9,938 bases of DNA from Bacteroidales bacterium. GTDB taxonomy: Bacteria > Bacteroidota > Bacteroidia > Bacteroidales > UBA3663. The stretch covers positions 1-9,938 of the forward strand of contig SFEH01000079.1 in NCBI GenBank assembly GCA_004557315.1. The letters are read 5' to 3'. Position 1 is the first letter of the stretch, and every line of letters begins with the position of its first letter. The notes below the pieces were generated by a model. That model was given only the letters and a program-made list of their open reading frames with translations. It had not been told where the DNA came from and did not search any database. Positions 1 through 5,983 of the stretch are shown here, in pieces. The position numbers and the translations under genes were made by a program.

Positions 1-407
1 AAGTCAATGCCGACTCCGACAAGCTTCAAGCCACAAAGGATGACCCAAGAAAGACCAAATTCGGGGATTTCCTGCGCCGTAGTTCAATCGACGAACTTCC
101 TCAGTTCATCAATGTTTTCATGGGTGATATGTCGGTAATAGGTCCTCGCCCCCACATGGAGTACCATACTGCTATGTACAACAAGCTCATCGGAGACTAT
201 ATGGTGCGTCATCTTGCCAAACCAGGCATTACGGGTTGGGCACAAGTCAATGGATGCCGAGGCGAGACTCAAACTGTCGAAGAAATGAAAAACCGTGTGG
301 AACACGATATCTGGTATATCGAAAACTGGAATCCTATCCTCGATATCGAAATCTTCTTCCGCACGATCTTTCAATGCTTCATAGGAAAAGACAAGCAGGC
401 GTATTAA
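1..407 (+). CDS. Polyprenyl-phosphate sugar phosphotransferase, C-terminal part (5' end outside window)
   Basis: The frame is open from base 3 to the stop at 405-407, giving 135 visible residues. They match the C-terminal catalytic region of the bacterial sugar transferase family (WcaJ/CpsE/WbaP-like). Visible motifs in order are FLRRSSIDELPQ, GDMSVIGPRP, KPGITGWAQVNGCRG and the terminal R-x(3)-D-x(2)-Y-x(3)-W pattern followed by DIEIFFRT. Members sit in the inner membrane and transfer a sugar-1-phosphate to undecaprenyl phosphate, which starts capsule, exopolysaccharide or O-antigen repeat units. The N-terminal part, which in the polytopic members holds membrane segments, lies outside the window, so neither the sugar nor the subclass can be told. 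The gene converges on hisB with overlapping stop codons (TTAA at 404-407). Family assignment is strong; substrate is unknown. Confidence 0.93.
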   Translation, partial: VNADSDKLQATKDDPRKTKFGDFLRRSSIDELPQFINVFMGDMSVIGPRPHMEYHTAMYNKLIGDYMVRHLAKPGITGWAQVNGCRGETQTVEEMKNRVEHDIWYIENWNPILDIEIFFRTIFQCFIGKDKQAY

Positions 408-415
408 AGTACGCC
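398..415. terminator. Palindrome at overlapping convergent stop codons; possible weak bidirectional terminator
   Basis: GGCGTA (398-403) and TACGCC (410-415) form a perfect 6-bp inverted repeat around the loop TTAAAG. That loop carries the stop codons of the sugar transferase (405-407) and hisB (404-406 on the minus strand). Flanking CAAG (392-395) and CTTG (420-423) could add an outer helix across an internal loop. No clear U-tract follows on the plus side, and only a TCTTTTCC stretch follows on the minus side. A terminator role is therefore inference, but no other candidate lies in this junction. Confidence 0.4.
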
Positions 416-1528
416 CTTACTTGACGGTAATTCAAAGTGGTGGATATCGCGATTGATAGCCATCTTAAGGCTACGCGCAAGCGCCTTGAAGATTCCTTCG
501 ATCTTATGGTGCTCATTGTCGCCCTCTGCCTTGATATTGAGATTGATTCGGGCACTGTCACTGAACGACTTGAAGAAATGAAGGAACATCTCAGTAGGCA
601 TATCTCCTACTCGCTCACGATGAAACTCCGCATCCCACACAAGCCAAGGCCTTCCTCCAAAGTCGAGTGCTACCTGACATAGGCAGTCGTCCATTGGCAG
701 GCAGAATCCATATCGTCCTATACCTCGCTTGTTGCCAAGTGCTTGCAAGATACATTCACCAAGAGCAATGCCAGTATCTTCTATCGTATGATGCTCATCG
801 ACTTCAAGGTCTCCCTTCACTTTGATGGTGAGATCCATGCCGCTGTGTTTGGCTATCTGCTCGAGCATGTGATCAAAGAATCCAAGTCCTGAAGCAATGT
901 CTGCCTTTCCTGAGCCATCCAAATCTACTTTGATATAGATATCTGTCTCTTTGGTGGTGCGCTGCACAGTGGCAACTCTCTCTCCAGCAAAAAGATAAGC
1001 AGCAATCTCATCCCAGTTGCGTGCAACGAAATCAGGCTTTGCGTCATTATCCCTTGCCTCTGCAGTCTTTTCTGCATCAATGAGTATCGATTTGCAACCA
1101 AGATTCTTTGCAAGTTCCACATCTGTCATTCGGTCGCCAATGACATAACTATTGGCAAGATCATATTCAGTGCCGTTGCCGTCGATAAACTTCTTCAGCA
1201 TTCCTGTACCAGGCTTTCTGTTTGGATGGTTGTCCTCCTTGGTATGCTCGTCGAAGTATGACTCCTCGAAATCCACGCCCTCGGTATGAAAAATCTTCAT
1301 GACAAGGTCGTTGATCTCGGTGAAGCGTTCGAGCGGATTGGCAGGTGTGCCCAAACCATCCTGATTGCTCACGATGATGAAGTCATAGTCGAGCTTGTGA
1401 CGTATGAACGAGAGGTTCTGAATGACACGAGGCAGGAACTCTATCTGGTCGAAACGATCGACTTGTTCGGTGATTGGAGGCTCTACGATGAGTGTTCCGT
1501 CACGATCGATAAACAATAGCTTCTTCAT
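404..1528 (-). CDS. hisB: Bifunctional histidinol-phosphatase / imidazoleglycerol-phosphate dehydratase
   Basis: The protein has 374 residues and two domains. Residues 1 to about 180 form a HAD phosphatase with motif I DRDGT (Asp8, Asp10), motif II VSNQDG, Lys105 in RKP and motif IV GDRMTD (Asp132, Asp136). This domain would dephosphorylate histidinol phosphate. Residues from about 185 to the end form IGP dehydratase, with GFFDHML, DEHHTIED (244-251) and NEHHKIEG (338-345). These His/Glu clusters bind the two manganese ions of the family. The HAD half lacks the Cys-x-His...Cys-x-Cys zinc loop of E. coli HisB; the equivalent stretch reads HTKEDNHPNRKP. The ATG overlaps the hisC stop as ATGA (1525-1528), which suggests translational coupling. 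It is the last his gene of the operon here. Confidence 0.97.
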   Translation of the reverse strand: MKKLLFIDRDGTLIVEPPITEQVDRFDQIEFLPRVIQNLSFIRHKLDYDFIIVSNQDGLGTPANPLERFTEINDLVMKIFHTEGVDFEESYFDEHTKEDNHPNRKPGTGMLKKFIDGNGTEYDLANSYVIGDRMTDVELAKNLGCKSILIDAEKTAEARDNDAKPDFVARNWDEIAAYLFAGERVATVQRTTKETDIYIKVDLDGSGKADIASGLGFFDHMLEQIAKHSGMDLTIKVKGDLEVDEHHTIEDTGIALGECILQALGNKRGIGRYGFCLPMDDCLCQVALDFGGRPWLVWDAEFHRERVGDMPTEMFLHFFKSFSDSARINLNIKAEGDNEHHKIEGIFKALARSLKMAINRDIHHFELPSSKGVL

Positions 1529-2553
1529 ATTTCCTTCAATGTCTCGTAGATTTCAGCATTCTCGGTTGGAGTTCCCACTGTGATGCGAAGGCAGTTGGCA
1601 CACAAAGTCACGCGGTTACGGTTACGCACTATGATGCCCTTCTGCTGCAAGTAGGTATAAATGGCATTGGCATCGCTGACCTTGCACAAAAGGAAGTTGG
1701 CATCGCTCGGATAAACCTCCTTGACACAAGGCACCGACAAGAGCAAATCGCGCAAGATATCTCGCTGAGCAAGTATCTCGGCTACGTTCCGTTCTTTCCT
1801 GTCCACATCATTAAGAACCTTGATGGCATGTTGCTGGGTCAGGATATTGACATTATAAGGGTACTTGACCTTATTGAAATATCCAATCACCTCTTCTGAA
1901 GCCAAGGCTATGCCAAGACGAATGGCTGCTTGTCCCCATGCCTTTGAGAATGTCTGCAACACTATGAGGTTAGGATACTTATCGAGCATCTCGACCATTG
2001 TGCCCTTATCCGAAAAGTCGATGTATGCCTCATCAACCACCACCATTGCATTGACATTGTCAAGGAACCAAAGTAGGTCTTCCTTGGCAAACACATTGCC
2101 TGTAGGGTTGTTTGGCGAACAAAGCCAAATAGCCTTGGTATTCGTGTCGATAGCAGCCTTCATTGCTGGCAAATCGAGCTGGTAGCCATCGGTCAATGGC
2201 ACGGCACGATATTCGATGTCGTTGATGTCAGCACAAACCTGATACATGCCATAGGTAGGTGCAGGAGCTACGACATTGTCGATACCTGGACGGCAGAAAA
2301 TACGATAAACGAGGTCAATGGCTTCGTCCGAACCATTGCCAAGAAAGATCTGGCTCGGGCGCACTTTCTTGATTGGAGCAAGGAGCGTTTTCACCTCTGC
2401 CTGAAGTGGATCAGGATAGCGGTTGGTACCATTGTTATATGGACTCTCGTTGGCATCGAGATACACGCTTGCCTCACCCTTGAACTCATCACGGGCACAA
2501 GAGTATGGTGCAAGTCTGAGGATATTATCTCGGAGAAGTTCTTTTATTTCCAT
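1525..2553 (-). CDS. hisC: Histidinol-phosphate aminotransferase
   Basis: This 342-residue protein is a PLP-dependent fold-type I aminotransferase that converts imidazole-acetol phosphate and glutamate to histidinol phosphate. Visible landmarks are DANESPY (33-39), LGNGSDEAID (71-80), CSPNNPTG (145-152), VDEAYIDF (173-180) with the PLP-contacting Asp and Tyr, and TFSKAWGQAAIRLG with the Schiff-base lysine at 204. Arg near the C terminus in LRITVGT fits the substrate carboxylate/phosphate-binding arginine. Length is slightly short but normal for Bacteroidetes HisC. The start lies 3 nt after the hisD stop, and the end overlaps the hisB start by 4 nt, so all three genes are tightly coupled. Confidence 0.97.
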   Translation of the reverse strand: MEIKELLRDNILRLAPYSCARDEFKGEASVYLDANESPYNNGTNRYPDPLQAEVKTLLAPIKKVRPSQIFLGNGSDEAIDLVYRIFCRPGIDNVVAPAPTYGMYQVCADINDIEYRAVPLTDGYQLDLPAMKAAIDTNTKAIWLCSPNNPTGNVFAKEDLLWFLDNVNAMVVVDEAYIDFSDKGTMVEMLDKYPNLIVLQTFSKAWGQAAIRLGIALASEEVIGYFNKVKYPYNVNILTQQHAIKVLNDVDRKERNVAEILAQRDILRDLLLSVPCVKEVYPSDANFLLCKVSDANAIYTYLQQKGIIVRNRNRVTLCANCLRITVGTPTENAEIYETLKEI

Positions 2554-2556
2554 AAA

Positions 2557-3837
2557 TTAAATATTTGCAAGTCTGACAGTTACGGCATTACGGTGAGCAT
2601 CAAGCTGTTCGGCTGTTGCCATTGTCTCAATCACAGGACCGAGGTCACGGAGTCCTTCGCGCGAAATCTCCTGGAAGGTGACTTTTCGCATATACGAGTC
2701 GAGATTCACGCCATTATATGCCTTGGCATAGCCGTTAGTTGGGAGCGTATGGTTGGTGCCCGAAGCGTAGTCGCCAGCACTCTCTGGGCTATATGGGCCA
2801 AGGAAAACACTTCCTGCATTGCGCACCTTGTCGGCAAGTTCAAGATAATTTGTCGTCTGGATGATGAGATGCTCAGGCGCATATTCATTTACGATTTCCA
2901 TCATCTCCTCATCATCACGGCAGATGACAATCTTCGAATGCTCGAGCGACTTGCGTGTCAGCTCCTGTCGCTGGAGTTTCTCAAGCTGTGACTCCATCAC
3001 GCCAATGAACTTATCGGCAAACTGTTCAGAAGTAGTAAAGAGAAGAGCCTGGCTGTCTGCACCATGTTCTGCTTGCGAAAGGAAGTCACTTGCCACAAAC
3101 TCAGGATTGCTTTCTGCATCGGCAATGACTGCCACCTCCGAAGGACCTGCAGGCATATCGATGGCAACGTCGCGAAGCGAAACAAGCTGCTTTGCCATCT
3201 GCACAAACTGATTGCCAGGACCGAAAATCTTATACACCTTTGGAACTGATTCAGTGCCGTAAGCCATAGCGCCAATCGCCTGAACACCGCCACACTTATA
3301 GACCTTTGTCACACCGCTTCGCCATGCAGCATAGAGTATGGCAGGATTGACCTTGCCTTCACGGTTGGGAGGCGTGCAGAGCACTATCTCGCCGCAACCT
3401 GCAATCTTGGCAGGGATAGCAAGCATGAGCACTGTCGAGAACAATGGAGCTGTGCCACCAGGAATATATAGACCTACCTTGTCGATGGCTATTGCCTTCT
3501 GCCAGCAATGAACGCCTGGCTGTGTCTCAACTTTGTTGTAGGTATGATGCTGAGACTCGTGGAAAGCTGCGATGTTGTGATATGCACGGTCGATGGCAGC
3601 TGCCAAATCTGGCTGAATGGCAGCCTTTGCATCTTCAAACTCATTTGGCAGAACCTCAAGAGAAGTGAGCTGACAGTGGTCAAACTTCTCCTCAAGTTGT
3701 TTGATGACTTCGTCGCCACCTTCCTTGATCTGCGACAAGATGCCGCTCACCAAGTCACGAAGCTGACTGTTGTCGAACGTTGGACGGGCAACGACCTCAT
3801 TCCATTGGTCCTTGCTCGGATATCTATACACTTGCAT
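2557..3837 (-). CDS. hisD: Histidinol dehydrogenase
   Basis: This 426-residue enzyme oxidises histidinol to histidine in two NAD-dependent steps, the last steps of the pathway. All expected active-site residues are visible with a constant offset of 4 from E. coli numbering. The zinc ligands are Gln255 and His258 (SQAEHGADSQ), Asp356 (ESAGDYASGTNHT) and His415 (LDAHRNAV). The catalytic Glu322-His323 pair sits in YAPEHLII. The glycine-rich stretch GLYIPGGTAPLFSTVLMLAIPA is also typical. It is the second gene of the operon, 30 nt after hisG, with an A/T-rich start region and no Shine-Dalgarno sequence. It appears intact. Confidence 0.98.
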   Translation of the reverse strand: MQVYRYPSKDQWNEVVARPTFDNSQLRDLVSGILSQIKEGGDEVIKQLEEKFDHCQLTSLEVLPNEFEDAKAAIQPDLAAAIDRAYHNIAAFHESQHHTYNKVETQPGVHCWQKAIAIDKVGLYIPGGTAPLFSTVLMLAIPAKIAGCGEIVLCTPPNREGKVNPAILYAAWRSGVTKVYKCGGVQAIGAMAYGTESVPKVYKIFGPGNQFVQMAKQLVSLRDVAIDMPAGPSEVAVIADAESNPEFVASDFLSQAEHGADSQALLFTTSEQFADKFIGVMESQLEKLQRQELTRKSLEHSKIVICRDDEEMMEIVNEYAPEHLIIQTTNYLELADKVRNAGSVFLGPYSPESAGDYASGTNHTLPTNGYAKAYNGVNLDSYMRKVTFQEISREGLRDLGPVIETMATAEQLDAHRNAVTVRLANI

Positions 3838-3867
3838 AATAGTAAAGATATAGTTTTCAGAACATGC

Positions 3868-4719
3868 TTACAGCACCATCTTTTCGATATTCAAAGCCAA
3901 GATTCCCTCGGCACCAGCAGCCTTAAGCTTGCCAACAAGCTGCCAATACGCCTTCTCAGAAATAACTGTATGAACAGCGTGCCAACCATCAGTAGCAAGC
4001 TTGATGACAGTAGGAGCCTTGACTCCAGGCAGCATAGAGATAACAGCCTCAAGACTCTCGTCTGGCACGTTCATCATCACATATTTCTTGTCTTCGGCAC
4101 TGCGCACGGCATCGAAGCGGAACAGGAGTTCTTCAAGTATCTCCTGCTTCTCGGCATCAAGATTGTTGTTGGCAATGAGCACCGCCTGGCTCTCCACCAC
4201 AACCTCTACTTCCTTGAGTCGGTTGCTCACGAGTGTGCTTCCTGAACTTACGATATCGAAAATACCATCGCCAAGTCCGATGTTAGGACTGATCTCCACC
4301 GAGCCTGTGATCACGTGGATGCTTGCCTTCACGCCCTTCGAATCGAGGAAGCGACGAAGGATATTAGGATAGCTTGTAGCAATGGTCTTTCCATTGAACC
4401 ACTCCACACCCGGATAATCGATCAATGCAGGGATAGCAAGCGAAAGTCGGCATTTCGAGAAGCCAAGCTCCTTGACAATCTTGGCATCCTTCTCGCGCTC
4501 CGAAAACTCATTCAAACCAACAATACCTACATCTGCCACTCCATTGGCAACACACTCTGGAATATCATCATCGCGGAGATACAGCACCTCTACAGGGAAG
4601 TTGCTCGATGGGATGAGCAGAGTGCGCTTGGCATTACTCAACTTGATGCCTGCTTCCTTGAGCAGGTCCATGCAGTCTTCAAAGAGACGTCCTTTTGATT
4701 GAATCGCAATACGTAACAT
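3868..4719 (-). CDS. hisG: ATP phosphoribosyltransferase, long (histidine-regulated) form
   Basis: This 283-residue protein catalyses the first committed step, joining ATP and PRPP. The N-terminal two-lobed catalytic part shows IAIQSKGRL (4-12), RDDDIPECVANGVADVGIVG and the PRPP-binding loop DGIFDIVSSGSTL (151-163). The last ~75 residues (about 207-283, from KKYVMMNVP to GAEGILALNIEKMVL) fit the HisG C-terminal ACT-like domain of the long form. Long-form enzymes do not need HisZ and are feedback-inhibited by histidine. An in-frame TAA at 4725-4723 lies just upstream, so the ATG at 4719 is the first possible one. It is the first structural gene downstream of the attenuator, so the pathway appears controlled both at enzyme and transcript level. 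Confidence 0.98.
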   Translation of the reverse strand: MLRIAIQSKGRLFEDCMDLLKEAGIKLSNAKRTLLIPSSNFPVEVLYLRDDDIPECVANGVADVGIVGLNEFSEREKDAKIVKELGFSKCRLSLAIPALIDYPGVEWFNGKTIATSYPNILRRFLDSKGVKASIHVITGSVEISPNIGLGDGIFDIVSSGSTLVSNRLKEVEVVVESQAVLIANNNLDAEKQEILEELLFRFDAVRSAEDKKYVMMNVPDESLEAVISMLPGVKAPTVIKLATDGWHAVHTVISEKAYWQLVGKLKAAGAEGILALNIEKMVL

Positions 4720-4752
4720 ATTTTATTAATATAGGAGTTAACTAGAGTTAAT

Positions 4753-4819
4753 GAGAGATAACGGGAGACATCGGACCAATGTTGAGTTGTCATCACTTGT
4801 TTCCATGTCCGTCATTCTC
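4753..4819 (-). promoter_or_regulatory. Bulged long hairpin in the hisG leader, between attenuator and start codon
   Basis: On the minus-strand transcript, bases 4819-4802 (GAGAAUGACGGACAUGGA) can pair completely with 4775-4753. The second arm has three bulges: G, CUC and C. The helices are GAGA/UCUC, AUGACGG/CCGUUAU (with one G-U), ACAU/AUGU and GGA/UCC, around a loop of about 26 nt. On the plus strand the G-U pair becomes A-C, so the fold suits the his transcript better. There is no U-tract, so it is not an intrinsic terminator. It lies in the ~120-nt untranslated stretch between the attenuator and hisG. Function is unknown; RNA stability, processing or translation control are possibilities. 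Confidence 0.45.
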
Positions 4820-4842
4820 TTGTTTACTTATTATATCCAGAC

Positions 4843-4879
4843 AAAAAAAAGAGCTTACCGTGTAACTTCAGGCAAGCTC
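4843..4879 (-). terminator. Intrinsic terminator of the his leader (attenuator)
   Basis: Read on the minus strand, GAGCTTGCC (4879-4871) and GGTAAGCTC (4859-4851) form a continuous 9-bp stem with one G-U pair. The loop has 11 nt, and eight consecutive T residues (4850-4843) follow directly. It lies 38 nt after the stop codon of a histidine-rich leader peptide and 123 nt before hisG. That position makes it the expected attenuator of the operon. As an intrinsic terminator it is convincing from sequence alone; regulated read-through is inferred from context. Confidence 0.9.
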
Positions 4880-4916
4880 ATTATTTATATAGGCATACGA
4901 CAACACCACTCACCTG
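4869..4916 (-). promoter_or_regulatory. Candidate antiterminator pairing of the his attenuator
   Basis: On the minus transcript, CAGGUGAGU (4916-4908) can pair without gaps with GCUUGCCUG (4877-4869): six Watson-Crick and three G-U pairs. The second arm contains most of the 5' arm of the terminator stem, so the two folds are mutually exclusive. The first arm begins one nucleotide after the leader-peptide stop codon, where a ribosome finishing the leader would cover it. The same arm can also pair upstream with leader sequence (CUCAUU 4925-4920 region, or CACCAU 4941-4936 with GUGGUG 4909-4904). That gives a plausible competing helix. Folding has not been computed. Confidence 0.6.
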
Positions 4917-4917
4917 T

Positions 4918-4962
4918 TCAATGAGAATAGAGATGATGGTGATGATGAATGCAAGTAATCAT
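4918..4962 (-). CDS. hisL: Histidine operon leader peptide
   Basis: A 14-codon minus-strand frame encodes MITCIHHHHHLYSH and then TGA. Six of its 14 residues are His, five in a row (CAT CAT CAC CAT CAT). An in-frame TAA 18 nt upstream means this ATG is the first available start. The region before it is A-rich (AAAAACAGATAAAT), as usual for Bacteroidetes translation starts. It begins about 23-25 nt after the predicted transcription start and ends just before the antiterminator arm and terminator. The role is to sense charged histidyl-tRNA: ribosome stalling at the His run should allow read-through into hisG. The peptide itself probably has no function. Named by analogy with enterobacterial hisL; no sequence homology is implied. 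Confidence 0.9.
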   Translation of the reverse strand: MITCIHHHHHLYSH

Positions 4963-4991
4963 ATTTATCTGTTTTTGTTAATTTGACCGCA

Positions 4992-5022
4992 CAAAGTTAA
5001 AGAATAATTTCAAATGTCCAAA
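4992..5022 (-). promoter_or_regulatory. his operon promoter, Bacteroidetes type
   Basis: On the minus strand TTTG (5022-5019) is followed after 19 bp by TAACTTTG (4999-4992). This matches the Bacteroidetes -33 / -7 consensus (TTTG, then TAnnTTTG) for the primary sigma factor. Transcription should start near 4984-4987, giving a 5' leader of about 23-25 nt before the leader peptide. A second TTTG at 5026-5023 would give a less usual 23-bp spacing. Confidence 0.8.
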
Positions 5023-5070
5023 CAAAATGACTATTTTTTTTAATATTCTTTACAAATTTGGCAATTTATA

Positions 5071-5100
5071 TTGTAAATCGGATTAAAATCTATATATTTG
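5071..5100 (+). promoter_or_regulatory. rsmA-dnaG operon promoter, Bacteroidetes type
   Basis: TTG (5071-5073) is followed after 19 bp by TATATTTG (5093-5100), a full TAnnTTTG match. Transcription should start around 5105-5108, only some 12-15 nt before the ATG at 5120. It is back to back with the his promoter. The two upstream elements lie about 48 bp apart, separated by an A/T-rich stretch with an 8-T run (5034-5041) that could serve both as an upstream element. Confidence 0.8.
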
Positions 5101-5119
5101 CACATAAAAATTCGTTGAG

Positions 5120-5983
5120 ATGAAACAGAAAAAGAACAATTATATCCCAGTCAAGCCTTCTTCCGAATTTGATGGCACGATGAAGGTTAGAGCCAAGAAG
5201 AATCTTGGACAGCACTTCTTGACTGACTTGTCGATAGCTGAACGCATTGCAGATACGCTCTCCGACTACAAGTCTCTGCCTGTGCTCGAAGTTGGTCCTG
5301 GCATGGGTGTGCTCACGCAGTTCCTCATTCAGAAGGGCTATGACCTGAAAGTCGTGGAGCTCGATGGCGAATCGGTATCATACCTCAAGGTCAACTATCC
5401 TTCTACCCTCGACAAGCGCATCATCGAGGCTGATTTCCTGAAGCTCAAGCTCGAAGAAGTGTTCGATGGCAAGCCTTTCTCGCTCATTGGCAACTATCCT
5501 TACAATATCTCGTCACAGATCTTCTTCAAGGTGGTCGATTACCGTGACATGATACCTTGTTGCAGCGGAATGATCCAGAAAGAGGTAGCCGACCGTTTGG
5601 CTGCCGCACCTGGTTCAAAGACCTACGGCATCCTGTCGGTATTGATTCAGGTATGGTACGACATCGAATATTGCTTCACCGTGGGCAACCATGTCTTCAA
5701 CCCGCCACCGAAGGTTCAGAGCGCTGTCGTCAAGATGGTGCGCAACAATGTCAAGCAGTTGCCATGCGAAGAAAAAGACCTGCGCACCTTGGTCAAGAAT
5801 GCGTTCGGTATGCGCCGCAAGACATTGCGCAACTGCCTTCGCCAATTGATTCATGAGTGGCAGCCAGAGAAGGCAGAAGAGATACTTGCCGAAGAATTCT
5901 TCAACCGACGCGCAGAGCAAGTCAGCGTGCAGGAATTCATCGACTTGACTGTAAGACTTAAATCCAACAACGTGACAGAGTGA
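5120..5983 (+). CDS. rsmA: 16S rRNA (adenine1518/1519-N6)-dimethyltransferase
   Basis: RsmA (KsgA) uses S-adenosylmethionine to dimethylate two adjacent adenines in the 3' terminal hairpin of 16S rRNA during small-subunit maturation. Visible are the family signature KKNLGQHFL (26-34), the SAM-binding VLEVGPGMGVLT (55-66), the acidic VVELDGE, the catalytic NYPYNIS (125-131, an NLPY-type motif), and MIQKEVADRL with NPPPKVQSAVV in the C-terminal half. The frame has 287 residues, about 20 more than usual. An internal ATG at 5180 would give a typical 267-residue protein starting MKVRAKKNLGQHFL. The ATG at 5120 has the better A-rich context and sits just after the predicted promoter, so it is kept. 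The stop overlaps the dnaG start by 4 nt. Confidence 0.96.
   Translation: MKQKKNNYIPVKPSSEFDGTMKVRAKKNLGQHFLTDLSIAERIADTLSDYKSLPVLEVGPGMGVLTQFLIQKGYDLKVVELDGESVSYLKVNYPSTLDKRIIEADFLKLKLEEVFDGKPFSLIGNYPYNISSQIFFKVVDYRDMIPCCSGMIQKEVADRLAAAPGSKTYGILSVLIQVWYDIEYCFTVGNHVFNPPPKVQSAVVKMVRNNVKQLPCEEKDLRTLVKNAFGMRRKTLRNCLRQLIHEWQPEKAEEILAEEFFNRRAEQVSVQEFIDLTVRLKSNNVTE

Noticed and set aside
437..682. An 81-codon plus-strand open frame inside the hisB region
   Set aside because: It lies antisense to the conserved dehydratase domain and has no recognisable features.
3508..4245. A 245-codon plus-strand open frame opposite hisD and hisG
   Set aside because: It is antisense to two intact genes with all active-site residues, spans their junction, and its translation shows no recognisable family.
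4720..4793. A minus-strand frame starting at ATG 4793 that might extend HisG upstream
   Set aside because: It runs out of phase with hisG; the hisG frame has a TAA at 4725-4723. It also overlaps the second hairpin and hisG without any family signal.
4933..4947. GAT/ATG-like triplet repeat read as a microsatellite
   Set aside because: On the minus strand it is exactly five in-frame His codons in a short leader frame before a terminator and hisG, which explains it better.
4720..5119. A T-box or metabolite riboswitch controlling his
   Set aside because: I see no T-box sequence or other known riboswitch core, and the leader peptide with terminator already accounts for control.
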